A stretch of 64,000 nt of DNA from Tetraselmis striata (taxonomy: Eukaryota; Chlorophyta; Chlorodendrophyceae; Chlorodendrales; Chlorodendraceae), in assembly GCA_006384855.1 (NCBI GenBank), contig VCJN01002488.1:62001-126000 (forward strand), written 5' to 3'. Under the pieces are notes generated by a model. It ran no database searches and was not told the DNA's origin. It saw only the letters and a list, made by a program, of their open reading frames with translations. Numbering within the stretch: the first letter of the stretch is position 1; each line of letters begins with the position of its first letter. The position numbers and the translations under genes are program-made. This document shows, piece by piece, positions 13,096 through 25,970 of the stretch.

Positions 13096-16000
13096 TCCCA
13101 GCAGCTACTCCGTCTCCGATTGCCCCAGGAGGACGCGGCGCTCCGGCGGCGCGACGAGCGTGCACCTAGATCCACCTACAGCAAAGGAGAGAAGGGAGGA
13201 AAAATACAGGGCCGCGTGTGTTTTGCGCTGTTTGGAGTCCAGATGCCACATAACCTATTCAGCAGGGCGGCATGGAAATGCGCGCCATGGCAGCCAGAGG
13301 ACAGGGTGCCCCTGCACAGTCGGGAGCACACAGGGAGCGGGGGGGGGGGGTCAGCGTCCAAAAGCGCCACCTGACCGTCCCCCCTCCTCCCCTTCTTCTC
13401 CCACATGTTCCCCACAAAAACCACTAGGTAGCCATGCAAGGCAACACCGTTAGGGTCTCGCCTTTGCTTCCGGAGAAAAAGACGGGGGGAAATAAAGAAA
13501 AACTTGACACAGCCACACGGTGGCGGTCTGCCTCAGAACACCTTGAAACAAGGGACGGAAACCCACAGCTGAAATTTGACGCGGGGCGAGCTGGAAAATT
13601 CGAGTGAATATGTCAGGGAGGAAGGTGGAGGTCGGGCACGCAACGCGATAGGAGAGGAGGGGCTGGGAAACTTCGCGGATATGCCATGACACGGTGGAAA
13701 CGCCCCGGCGAGGGCGCGTCCAGTGCCGCGACACAGCATATGGGCGGGCCCGTGTAGCTGGACATCAAGGAGCACCGTTGGACCCATCCCTCCTCCATCC
13801 GGATCTGCAGCCTCCAGCGACCAGCCTATCTAATCAGTATCGCCTGACGAGGCTGTTAGGCTGTTCGACGCGCTGGCGCTGGTGGTCGTGCTGCTGCTCT
13901 GCTTTCGAAAGTTTGAGGTACTAGCCTGATCTGGAGTCTCGCAACGGAAGCCCGCGACGCGTTGCAGCTTCAGGTTTGAAACGGGCGCGAGGCGGTCGGG
14001 AGGGCAAGCTCGGCGAGGGACGAATCCTTGTCTCACCTTCCAGGCCAACCAGGTGCCAAGCTGGGGCCTCAACGCCTGCTACGGTGTGGCGGTAGCAAAC
14101 CACGGGCGTAGCGCAGGTTCAATAAAACTGCGCAGTATCGTACCTTAGTTTTCGCGTGCTCGGCGCGGGTGTACTCGTATCGTCGTGGACGACCAAGCGG
14201 GTCGCGTATGACGGGAGATTTAGAGCGCAGCAGCACAGAGTGCGCTTCAAATCCAGGCACAGCTGCAACTCAAGAAGGGTCGCGAGAAGGAGCCGCCAAC
14301 GCCACGGTCTTCCGGCTGTTTCGGTGGCGGTGGGCTTCGCATCAGGAGCTTGACATCGACAGGTGGGGCGTAACAAGCGGGGACAATCAGCCAGGCAAGC
14401 GCTGCTGTGACATGATGATGAGAATGACATAAGGCGCGTAAAGTACTGCACTGTCTGGCGCACCTGCTGAGGGTGGCAGCGTTGCGGCTGAATGCTGTAC
14501 GAGGAGAGGAAATGGTTTAAGCTCATTCTCCGTGAAAGAATAGTTTACAGCAGTATTTGGGACTTAACAGCCGCATACACCGCAATGGAATGCCAGCATG
14601 GCGCTTAGAGATTCGGCTGGCTGAGCGTCCACGAGGTGAATACGGGTACGACAAAATGTTGCTACAACTGGCCATAATAATCCGATGATTTGTGAGTAAA
14701 CAACGGCAAATTTGAAAATACTTTGGGTTCCATCAGAGTGTCACGTGATAAAATCTGTTTCCAGATAAGCATATCAAATCTTAACTCCAAGGGGCTATCA
14801 GTACATTCGTAGATGTTATTGAGTGCACGATGGCTATTCGAGCTGTCAAGTACACTATGTCGTATAGTACTATGGTCAGACCCTCGCAGAATCAGGGTAA
14901 GGAAGAACAGTATACCCTACTGAAACCTAAAGCAGGGCGTCATGATGATGACATGATTTGGTTGATCATCATCAGCGCGCAACGGTCGCTATTTCATTTC
15001 GGTCCGCGATAATCCTCAGTGATTTCGTGGCAGTCGCTATATAGCGACAACTGGTGGTTAAGCGACAGTGATCGATATGAGTAGGGAGCATTGATTGTCA
15101 AATCTGGCTCAGCAAATCAGAGAAGATGGAGGGCAGGGGGGGGGGGGGGGGGGGGGGGGCGGGGGAGAAAATATTATAGGTGGCCCAAAATGTTGTAGCT
15201 AGTACATTAACAGGAATTTCGGGCCGCAAACCGCCGCATTACGCAACGGCTACATACTACGGCGGCTAATATTGCGGGGTGGCCGCCGGGCGCATGCTGC
15301 TGCACTATCGCTTCTTTGCCGCCACCCACACCAGTGCCACGGGAGGTCCATGTTACCGACCCGGCTCAGCTAGGCTAGCTAACGGCGGAAATATGGCAAA
15401 TGTCGAGGAACTCCATGTCAAGGTCCGTCGTGAGCGTGACATGGGCCGGCTGGCCGATGGGTTGTCACAATACTTCACACCGAACGTTGGTATAGCATCA
15501 AAACCTATTGGATGGGGGTGGGGGGGAATCAGAGGAGAGGGTCCTAAGCTTTGATTCGCACTAGCCCAAAAGACAACACAACAAGGCGCCTAAAAACGGC
15601 CCGCATCCGGCAATAGGCGGGATGGATGAGCACCGATTGGCGCCCGGTTGAGGGTCCGGCGAGCCACGCGCATGCACGCGTGTCCAGAAAAAGACCCCAG
15701 AAATCCTAAACCAAAACTCCATAGTTACCCAAAATCTTGATCCCCGTGTACTTGCTACCTAAGATCAATAAGCATGAGTCGAAAATAATCGCATGGTGTT
15801 GTTTTGAACTCATAAAATATCGTTTTACATAGGGTTATGTAGGTTTTACATGCTATTTAATCGATCTACGCTAGAGATGCAGCCGGAGAGACATTGATTG
15901 GAGGAGTTCCAATCGAGGGCTACATGTGTATGTACCATTGCTCAAAGGGTCGGAACGATGTGGGTGTGTGGACTGCCTCACGGGACGTGTTGTCAGAGGC

Positions 16001-16390
16001 TACGAATGCCCACTTCTGCCTATCGTTTGCTGCACCATCCAGTAGCAGCGCTAGTACGAGCAAGAAAATTCCAGCACCTGTTATAGAAGCAGTATAGGTA
16101 CTCTTACTGACCGGTAAATGGGTAATCATCCCATCGGTGTGCTATCTATATATGCTACTTCATCGACATCACTAGTAGCAGCGACCAGTCGATAAATAAT
16201 ATATACGCCGCTCATACTCGTATATAAAAGCGGCCGCCCGCAACCCGCAACTAGACCTGCGCAGGAAGCTGCCGGTACCAGTTTTTTTTCCCTTCCCCGG
16301 GACAGGACCAGTATTACCTGGAACTTTAATTTGTCTTGCAAAATGGTGATTTTTTGGGTGATTTCCTGATATCGCCTTCTGCTGCTACAG

Positions 16391-16566
16391 TGACACTACC
16401 TCTATAGTGAATATTCGCCCCCCCCCCCCCCCCCCCCCCCCCCCCCCTTCGTTCACTATAGAGGCAGGTTCACTATGGAGGTATTCACTGTAGCCTTCCG
16501 GCAGCCTACCTCTGCAGTGAATGTGTTCACTAAAGGGGTAGGGTTTTCACTATAGGGGTAGTGTCA
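16391..16566. mobile_element. MITE-like element with 21-bp inverted ends
   Basis: The ends are inverted copies of TGACACTACCTCTATAGTGAA, with one mismatch between left (16391-16411) and right (16546-16566). Inside are more copies or half-copies of the CACTATAGAGGTAG word and a 30-base C run (16418-16447). There is no coding capacity. A single extra copy of the word sits at about 17821. It could be a non-autonomous DNA transposon or a simple foldback sequence. I see no clean target duplication. Confidence 0.5.
16418..16447. repeat. Poly-C tract, 30 nt
   Basis: The longest homopolymer in the window, inside the MITE-like inverted repeat. Confidence 0.95.
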
Positions 16567-18388
16567 GACGGTTATCGTTGTGGCGGGGCGAGCGGTTGAC
16601 CTTTAGACAGGTGGGAATAGTTTCTTGCATTACATCAAACAACACCCCGGCCCTGAGAGGGATGGGGGTTGTCATCTGTGGGCTGCACCCTTTCTACAAC
16701 GGTGGAATAAGAGCCATTGGCACGTCACTGTATTTCTCGGGAAACTTGGCCTCGTACTCCCCTTGGCACACGTGGTGCAACAGTGCGGTGCAACCCGCTA
16801 CGCCACACTCTTTCAGCTCTGGCCCGCCGGGCTCTCCCCTGGCGGCAACTACGCAGTGCATGCCATAGCAGCAGCGCTGAGCGGGTTCCGCCGTGGCGGC
16901 GAAGCTTGCGTTGCTGTGATGGCAGATTGTGCATGCAGCGAATATATCACAGCCAACCCTCGTACATGAAAATGTAAGCGGGAATACGATTCAATAATTA
17001 GCTCACGCGAGTGCCGCGACTACCTAAGTGGCTCCTCTAACTATGGGCCGCTGCCAGTAGTGCTCCCGGTGCCGCTCAATTAGGGATTGTTACTGGATAC
17101 CCGTACTACGACGGGTACCTTATCCTACGGCGGGCCGCGGGCACGTCGTCGCGTCGCCATGCACTAGCCCTTACATACTTACTGCCAGATATGTGATAGC
17201 CACGCTGTACAAAATGACGTGCGGGGGGTGCGAGGGGGGGGGAGGGGGGTCGACGGGGGCGGACGGCGCCTCGCGCGGGCTGACGGTGAGCTGCGCCGAG
17301 CGCTGATCCGCAGCTGCAGGATGCCCGCCGGGGGCGAGGAGGGGCTGTAATAGCAAGGTTATTGTGACACCCCTGACCGGTGTGACGCCCCGCTTGTTGT
17401 TAGCTGTTGCCCCAGCCACGGCCAAACCTCGTCCGAGCAGGCGCGCGACTGTTCGCTGATCCAGGCCGGTCAAACATCGTACGCATGTGCAGCGCGGAAG
17501 CGCCAGGCTGGCGATGACGAGCTGACCGGCCGGCTGATGCGTGCAGCGCGCGCTGATGGAGGGCGAGTACAAAGTACTGAAATCATCCGAGTTTTTCCTA
17601 CAGGGCTGTCGTAGTGGTGCTCATATCATCGTCATTTAGGCATACTAGCGCGTAGTGTTGAAGTACTGCGCCGCGCCGCGGAGCATAGCGCGATAAATAC
17701 GAGGGTCGGCTGTGATATGCCGCCAATAACACTGCTGTGACAGTGCAGTACACTAAAGAGCCGCCGCGCACGCCGCCACCGCAGCCGGCACTCTACTTTA
17801 CAGCGAGTAAAGTACTTGAGGTTCACTATAGAGGTAGGGAAGCAGGACCAGTATACCTACGGGCGCCGGCGCACTTTCTATAAGAAAGTGATATTTACAA
17901 GAAAGTGCCCTGCCCGATACCGTTTTGCTGCCGCCATCCGCCTATAAGGAAAAACATAAGAAATTGCCGGGTACCGCCTGGAGCCGTACAGGGTATTCTT
18001 GACAGCGGAGTGGCGGGTTGCAAACGACCTCGCAACGACCTCCTAACGGCCGTCAGCGAGCGCTAGCTATACCGGTTCGGACTACCTGTACGAATACCCG
18101 TAACGCTACCAGTATTAATTAACACAAGGACACGAGGATTTGCCTTCGCCCGACTCTACCCCGTGTAAGAAACCCATCTCAATGATTTTCTTACGCCGGC
18201 AATCCAGTTTCAGCAACTGCCGCCGACGTGTTTACATTCGTTGCGTGCGTCTCACAGGTGCTCGACAGCCAGCTGCCAGTCCCCGAAATCGTGGCAAAGA
18301 ACCTTGTTGGCGTGAGCTACCTGTGTTCTGTGTCTACGCGGGTGTGCCTCTTCGCTCGTCACCGAACGCGGCGTCCGGTACGGCGGCG

Positions 18389-21300
18389 ATGGCAGCACCG
18401 CCTCTTCGTCTCGGCCGTCCACTGTCGCAAGTAGTCCTGCTGGCTTTATTCGTGGCACGAGTCGCCACAGGCGCGAAAGGAGAGAATCCGCGCACCAACT
18501 CGCTCCCCCAGCTGGAAGAATACCTGGGTGCGCTGCAGTCGTTGGGCGAAGACGTGCGAGCTCACGCAGAAGGGCTTCCCGGTCGCGCCCGCACAACGGT
18601 GGAGCTTCTGCAGGTTTTCGACACTCGCGCAGGTACATTGCAGCTTACGAGCCAGGCAGCGAGCCGCGGTCGAGAGCCCCCACCTCCCCCCCCCACTTGC
18701 CTATCTCGCTCTGCTGGATCGGAGATCTCCCCTCGGAGGAGCGCCCCCCCCCCCCCCCCCCTCCCCCGCTCTTCCATAAAGGAAGGTCCTTCGAGACAGT
18801 CGACACCTACGCACCGTCGTTCACCGAAGTACCGACTACTGCTGGTTCCGAGCATTCGAATACGCATTCATCATTCGAATCCTTCTGCCCCTCCTCCTGC
18901 TCGGCTTGACTGCATTCCAAACGATGCCTTCTCTGAGCTGAAGCCGTGTTCCCCTGCTCGCGTCCGCAGACTGTCGCCGTGGCCCAGATGAATCCTGCCC
19001 CGACCCGCTGCTCGAGGTTGACCTGCCTGTCGGGCAGCACAAACTGGTGGACCCATCCTGGCAGGCGCAGTGGCGCTCAAACGTGATCACAGTGACCAAT
19101 CACAGCTGCGAGGTGCGCGGACTTGGCCCCTGTACCTATCCCTTGCTGATTTGTCCCACACCTGCTTGCCTAATACTTGTTGAGCCTTCACTCTTAAGAG
19201 GGGCTCAGCCCGCGAGAGCACGGGAGTTGTAAATACCATTGGATGCAGCAGCAGTGCGCGGGGGTTACTGGGCTGACGCAGATGACGTGCTACGCAGTTC
19301 GATATCTTGTGGCTGGGAGATGAAACGGTGGCAGACTGGCAGCGAGAGGCCCAGGCCACGTGGAGGCGTTTCTATGAGGGCAGATTTACCGCTGTCAACC
19401 TCGGCATCCAAGGTGGGTGAACACCTGGCCAGATGTCCTTGGAAGCTTGCCGAATGCACCCAATGCCCACCTCGGAGCAAGACAGGCTGCCGGAAGTTTA
19501 CTGAAGACCTCCCTCTGAACGTTGTCATCCCCCAGGTGACGGCGCGCAGAACCTTCTGTGGCGGCTTCGGTTCGGGGAGTTTGCCGGTGTGGTGCCGCGC
19601 ACAGCCGTCGTTATGGTGGGAGCGTGGGATCTCCTGCAAGCACAGGAGCGGGGATGGAGTGCGAATGGAAAGACGCAGGTATGCATACAACTTGGCCGCT
19701 GCGCTTGCGAGCATGTCATTCCCTCCAATTGCGCCACACTGCCAGTAGGCATCCGCGGAAGGATGGCATGTCCATGCCGCCGGGGATTCAGCCGTGGACG
19801 ATCTGGCCTAATCAACGGATCTCTGTGCCCGCATCAGGAAATCGCAACCGCCATCGCGCGCGGCATTACTAATGTGGCAACGTATATTCGACAGCAGTCA
19901 TGCAACACATCAGTGATCCTCCCAGCTCTGCTCCCCATGGGGGCGCTACCCAGCAGCGGACAAGCCGGTGAGGTTGAAACGGACGAACTTCTGCAGTACC
20001 CAAACAAGTAAGTGCTTGGGTGTTGCCCCTGACATCGTAATGAGTGCCGCTTGCATGCGCCAAGCCCTGCCTTGGCCCCTGTATGAACTGCCGAGGCAGG
20101 ACTGACGCTGCGGTGTGCTGCCCCATGTAGTTTCACAGACATCACTCTCGCTATCAACGCACAGTTGAGACAGTTCGCACTGGAGCACCACCAGATGTAC
20201 TTTGTGGACTGCAGCCCCAGCTTTCTCACTTCTGTGAATGGCAGCCAGGCCATCGATTCCACCCTCGTGCCGGATGGCCTCCATCTGAGCCCCCTGGGCT
20301 ATGCGCGCCTCGGGTCGTGCATGCATGGCACCTTCCTGGAGGCCACGCTCAATCCGCCGCAGCGTCGGCTCATCTCTCCGCCCTCCCCGCCCTCGCCATC
20401 ACCGCCTCCACCTTCACCTCCGCCACCCTCGCCCCCTCCCTCTCCGCCCCCGCCCTCCCCGCCCCCGCCGCCATCCCCGCCCTCCCCGCCCTCTCCGCCA
20501 CCGCCGCCAGGCAGTGCGTCATGGCAGTACGGCGAGTGGTCCACGTGCTCTGCCACGTGCGGCGGGGGTGTGCAGACAAGGACTGCCACGTGCACACTTG
20601 ACAGCAGCAATGAAGTGGCCCCAAACATCCTCTGCCCACAGGTAAGCCGCCGCAGCTTGCGTTGCGGGCGCCAGGATGTGCCACGCCTCTCTTGCATGCC
20701 CTGTTGCGTCCACCGATTGCTCTGCCTAGGAGAATATGTGATGCATCGGTATGGGGATTGGCGCCGCCGATACATCTTGGCTGACCCACTACATTGTCAT
20801 CCCTGCAGGAACTGTCTCCGCACCTCAACCAGTGGTTGCAGCGGCCGTGCAACACGCAGGCATGCCCGCAATATGGGTGGCTGGTGGGGCCCTGGGAGCC
20901 CTGCTCCAGCACAGGCAGCTTTCCCGAGTGCCCCATGGCAGCCGCAGCACAGAGCGGCGCCGCCGTTGCGTATCTCCGCCGCGAGGTGTCTTGTGTGGAC
21001 CAATACGGCTCACCTGGAGCAGCCATGCAGTGCCGCCGTCTGTCATCCCCACCCGAGGCGATCACGCCCGTACAGGTGCAGTCCGGCCCACTGTCATCGA
21101 TTCCACACGTTTATTCATTGTGTCGCTGTGGTACTTCACGCGATACAGAGTAACTAGCGTATACACATTAGTTGTAATCCTCACTAGCGCGCAGCTGGCA
21201 AAAAGTACAAGGTGCTGCCTGGCCGTGTTCTGCCCCTTTTCAGCGTTTTCCCCTGTTTCTATTCGATTATGGTATTATTTAACTTTCATTTTTTAAATAT

Positions 21301-24300
21301 TGATACAGTTCCATCGTAACAGACTGTTTGGACGCGATGCAAAGAATTATGCAATCCTGCATGTCTGCAATATATCCTACCCGGTAGTAACAAGATACTA
21401 TACTTTATGCTACCTGATACAACCTGCACAGACTAACAAATACCAGGAGTAGGAGTACTCTTGTGAATTACGGAAGCGCGAGTACTCGTACTGCCTCCTG
21501 CTATTACTGCCTGCATAGAATCGCGTTCCAAGTGTAGTACAAGTAACGTCATCTTATCCCTCATGCATCTGTGCGCATTCCTGTTTCTCAATATAGTTTC
21601 AAACAATGCTTCACTACTAACGTATAAATACTTTTCCTTTGTAAATGGGCAATACAAACTCAAATAATGTGCTTAGGACTATATATCCGAAATTGATTTG
21701 CAACACACCTGAAATGCATCTGTCAGTTTTCTTTCAAGAATGTCCAATTTATCAACACATTTTCTAGTTTTTCTACTCTATTCTATTCGAATCTAATCTA
21801 ACTGCCAAATACGGACAGACTGGTTAATAGCTTGCGGATGAGGTACCAAAACCGATGCCAATGCTTCCTGGTATTGCACAGCTGTGTATAGCATGATGGC
21901 CGTTTTGCAATAGTGCAATAACTGCGATGTCGAATGGTGATGTTTAGGAACGCTGCGAGGTGAGATCCTGATTGCATTCCTGTCCTGTATCCCGACATGC
22001 AGAGTGCGGGGATTTGCGAGATACCCAGCATTGGAGACTGCGCTGGGCATGGTTCATGCCAGAATGGTGCCTGCGCCTGCGAGGATGGCTGGTGGGGCCT
22101 CGGCTGCCAGAGCGCCACCGAGTGCACCGGCGCGGCGCAGCTAGTCAGCGCTCGCGGGGAGTGCTGCGGCGTCGGCGCTTCCGTGGATGCACGGGGCGAC
22201 TGCTGCGAGTCCGGCGTGCTGGACCGGCGCGGCGCGTGCTGCGCGAGCGGCTCCCTGGACGCGTGCGGGGAGTGCGGCGGTATGGCGGCGGTGGTGGACG
22301 CGCGGGGCGGCTGCTGCGCCGGCCTGCTGGACGCCAAGGGAGAGTGCTGCCGAGGAGAGGACCTTGACGAGTGCGGAGTGTGCCAAGGGGACGGGTCCAG
22401 CTGCGGCACCACCGCGGAAGTCACAATTCTGATGACGCGCCAGTTTTCAGAGTGGAACGACGTCCTCCAATATGCGGGCAAGTTCCTCCTAGAGAGGCTG
22501 TCCGACTTCAGCATCACCGGAGAGATGCTGAGCATTGTCAACGTGGACGTGCTGCTCCCCGGCCAGGCCGACGACGACGGCGGCTCGGAGCCGCAGGTTA
22601 CAGTCATGGCATCGCTGTCCCCCAGCACGATCGATGTGCTGGGCACAAGCCTGCCAGATGCGGCCGAGCTAGCGGGGCAGACGCTGGAGCTGCGGATTCG
22701 CTTTTCGGTGCACGCTGCCCCTGCCGAGAGGCGGCAGCGCGGGCGCGGGATGCCGCCGCGCATCCCGAGCGTGTCGGAGCTGTACCGCGCATTTCTGCGG
22801 CCAGGAGAGCAGCCCGCGCAGCGCGGCGACGAGCTGCAGGTCCTCCAGGTACGCCGCCGCCGTCACTGCTGGCTGGGCGTATAGATACCGTACTGTCGCC
22901 GCACCGGTACAGTTTTTTCGCGGTTGATCAGTAGATAAACATACGGATTTATCAGGATTGGATCCACCGGTCGAAGCGACTACTAATCCCGCTTATTCTG
23001 CTTGTAGTCGCAATAGTAGTACTTTTCTAAATGACGACCCCCTAGTTTGCCCCATATGTATCCCGCACGACAACCCACCGTGCCAGGAGGCCCTTTCTAC
23101 AAGCAGCCGCCCTCATTGTTGGAGGAGACACGGGCCCTCCTTTGCTGTGGCCTTTCAGGTTAAGCTGTATCTGACGCTATTATATCCGATTTGGTGCAAG
23201 GTACTTCTTTGGGAGGTTTGGTTCCACTGTTTGTCACTGTATATACTCGTATATTGATATGCTTTCAACTTATTATAGCGCTCACTCATCGATGCTCATG
23301 ATGTATTTCAGCTGGGTGTACTTAGCATCGCTTTTGGTCCTGCTGTAATTAGAACTGAAGCCAGATGTGTATGGTTGCAATGCTGAGGCGCTTTGCAGCA
23401 CCTTTCTACCTGGTACCTGTAAAACCATATTAGTCCATGAATTGCGATGTAATAACCATTGAACCCTCCAGCCAGTAATGATTAAAACCTTTGGATATAG
23501 CGCCATGTTTCGACAAATCCACTTTACGTCGTTTGTGGAACACCGCTTGGATTTAAAACATCATTACACGGCTTTCTTATCAAACACACACCATAGTGGG
23601 CATTTGAAGGATATGACGATGATTTGATCGGGGCGGCATATCTACTGGTGACACTGCTCCCGACTATGTGGCACCACTTTTCACTGCCAACGGAGGGTGC
23701 TAACATTTCGGTGCTGTCGATGCTGCGCCGAGTAGGTGGGCAGTGCGTCTCGGGAGAGCACGTGCGGCAACGGGTGGTGCGAGTGGGGGGAGCAGTCGCG
23801 CGCAGGACAGCCGGCCAACATCTCGTTCTGCCCATCGGACTGCGTGGTCGAGATGCTGGCCTGCCCGCTGGGAGCGAGCGATCTGACCTGCAGCGGTGTT
23901 GGAGTCTGCGTGCCGGCGACTGCCTCATGCGACTGCTTCACGGGCTACGCCGGCGCCGACTGCTCGCAATGCGCAACGGGTTTCTTCCCGAATGGCGACC
24001 GCTGCCTGCCGGCTGCCGCCTTCGATGGTTCGGCAATGCCCCCGGTCGAGGCCGCACCCTCATCAGCCCTGAGCAGTCGCTCGCAGTGGATCATATTCGG
24101 CGTGTGCCTCGGCGTGCTCATCCTAATCGCCACAGCCGTTGCGGCGCTTTTCCTCGCGCGCTTGCTCCGACTTCCGACGCAGTCACGCGCACCGCAACAG
24201 CCGCCGGTGATGCCTCAGGACCAAGGGCGGGAAATTCGGTCGCAGCCCCAGCTCAAAGTCAGGACACCTCCTGCACGCGGCGGCGGGATTTCGTTCAGCG

Positions 24301-25970
24301 ACCGCGTGCGCTCCCCCGGCACGATTCTTTCCATGGCTAGCGTCCCCTGTGGGCGCAGCGACGCCGTCAGCCCGTCGGCGCTGGAGGCCGGTGTCCGCCC
24401 CGCCAGCGCCCCGTCGTCACCGCCACACGCCGCATTCTCACAGCCACCACGCGCAGAAGCCCGCATCAGGGCCGACATCCGCAGCGTTGGGTCACGAGGG
24501 GCGCACCACCCCGTTGCTCCAACGAGCGCGGCCAATGCGGAATTGCCGAAAAATGCTGCATTTGCAAAGGGAGAGCGCGAGGCAGCCTGTCCGCATGCCG
24601 TCGGCACAAAGGGGGTGTTGAATTCACCCCACCAGCGCAACGCTGACGGGCAGGCAGTGGAGTCGGACGGTAGTGCCCGAGATGCCATCTCGTGTGCAGG
24701 AAGCGCTGCTGTGAGCCCTCAGATTCCGGCGGCTCATTGCACGGCCGAGCGACCCCATCCAACCAACGCATGCATGAGCACCCCACGGCAAGTCACATCT
24801 AGCCATGTCATGAAGAAGCGATCAGGAGTGTCTAGCACCCTACAGAGACAGGACGACGAAGTGGCTGACGCGCCGCCCCGTACCTCCTCCATTGCGGACG
24901 CCGCATCGGAGGTGCCCTTCCAGCCTGCCTCCTCGGCCAGCGAGGAGCACGAGGTTTCCGGCCCGCCGAGCATGGCCAGTGTCTGGGCTAGGCTCCGGGG
25001 ACTAGGAGGTGCCTCCGCGCCCTCGAATGGGCCTCCTGAGGCTCAGAGCCACCCGCAAGGCATCGCCTCTGCGCCGAGTCCTGCGGGGGCTTCCAACCGC
25101 ACCGGAGCCTGCGCGTCATCGACGCCGCAGAATAAGCTCCCGCCTACCTCTCCAGATGTTGTCGCCATTCACGAGCAGCACGCGGCGCTGCAGAGGATCA
25201 AGACAGAGTTGCTACTGCGGCAACACATGGAGAAGCTCGAGGCTTCACTGACGCCCGTCAGGGGGGGAGGCAGGCGTGGCGATTCTTCCCAGATGCGCTC
25301 AGCGAAAGATGCTCTGGCGAGCTCCTTCTGGATGATCCCGCCGGAGTCGACCGCTTCGCAGCCGCATGCTGATGACGATACCGGGGCACAACGCCAGCGC
25401 GAGTCGAATGTGGCATCGGACGTGCCGAGCATTGTGATCGATCCGATCGACCGACCCATAGCTGCGGAGCCGGCACAGGCGGCAGCCGCGCCGCCCGAGC
25501 GAGACGGCGTCGAGTCTGTCGAGACAACCGTCGGAGCGCGGCAACCGTCGTCGCAGCCCATGACTTCCGTCGGCCTGATGCCCCGCCTGCAGCAGATATA
25601 TGCCTCCTTTTCTCGGCCGAGAGCCACCGATGGCCGGAGGGGAAAGTCCCCGGCAGAGCCATCATCGAGTGTTCCCCCTGTGGCTGGAGAAGGGCGTCCT
25701 CCGCCGGCCTCAAGTCAGCCCCCCGCACCGCTCAACTACTTCGCCACCACCGCCACGGCGGTGTGGCGCGGCGGGCGCGTCCCGCCCCAGTCCTCAGCTG
25801 GCCTGATCGACGTCGGCGCCGCTGCTGCTCGCGGTCGCCAGCAGCAGGGGCGGTCCTCCCAGCCTTATCACCACCACCATCAGCAGCCTGCGGCGCGCGG
25901 TGTCGTGCATGCTGAGCGCGCATCGCCCTCCCCCGCTGGACGGGGCACACCCGACGGGAGGCACAAGTGA
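18389..25970 (+). CDS. Large type I membrane protein: pseudo-SGNH hydrolase, TSP1, EGF, TM
   Basis: Inferred exons: 18389-18632, 18970-19112, 19298-19412, 19536-19678, 19838-20007, 20131-20641, 20809-21075, 22003-22848, 23736-25970. Phases agree throughout and the sum is 1557 residues. A signal peptide starts MAAPPLRLGRPLSQVVLLAL. Residues about 130-330 follow the SGNH/GDSL fold closest to PAF-acetylhydrolase: DILWLGDETVADW (block I), NLGIQGDGAQNLLWRL (II), MVGAWD (III), DGLHLSPLGY (V). The nucleophile Ser of GDS is Glu, and the block III Asn is Trp, so catalysis is unlikely. A Pro/Ser linker (PPSPP) follows, then TSP1 (WSTCSATCGGG) and a second TSP1-like module. The next exon has an EGF module and repeated CC..G..D..G.CC units. 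The last exon gives an EGF module, a membrane span at about residues 931-953 and about 600 disordered cytosolic residues. Small exons inside 22849-23735 cannot be excluded. A cell-surface adhesion or sensing role is inferred. Confidence 0.8.
18744..18761. repeat. Poly-C tract, 18 nt
   Basis: A C run in the first intron of the large membrane protein gene. Confidence 0.95.

Larger units (their letters stand above)
13096..18388. other. Long gene-poor stretch upstream of NF-YA
   Basis: The left end should hold the NF-YA promoter and perhaps a 5' UTR exon. I find no ORF with a recognisable domain. Contents are a G run of 24 at 15136-15159, a MITE-like inverted repeat at 16391-16566 (listed separately) and a lone copy of its end motif at about 17821-17838. 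The ORF at 16625-16969 (+) is Cys/Gly/Leu-rich but not recognised. Confidence 0.55.
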
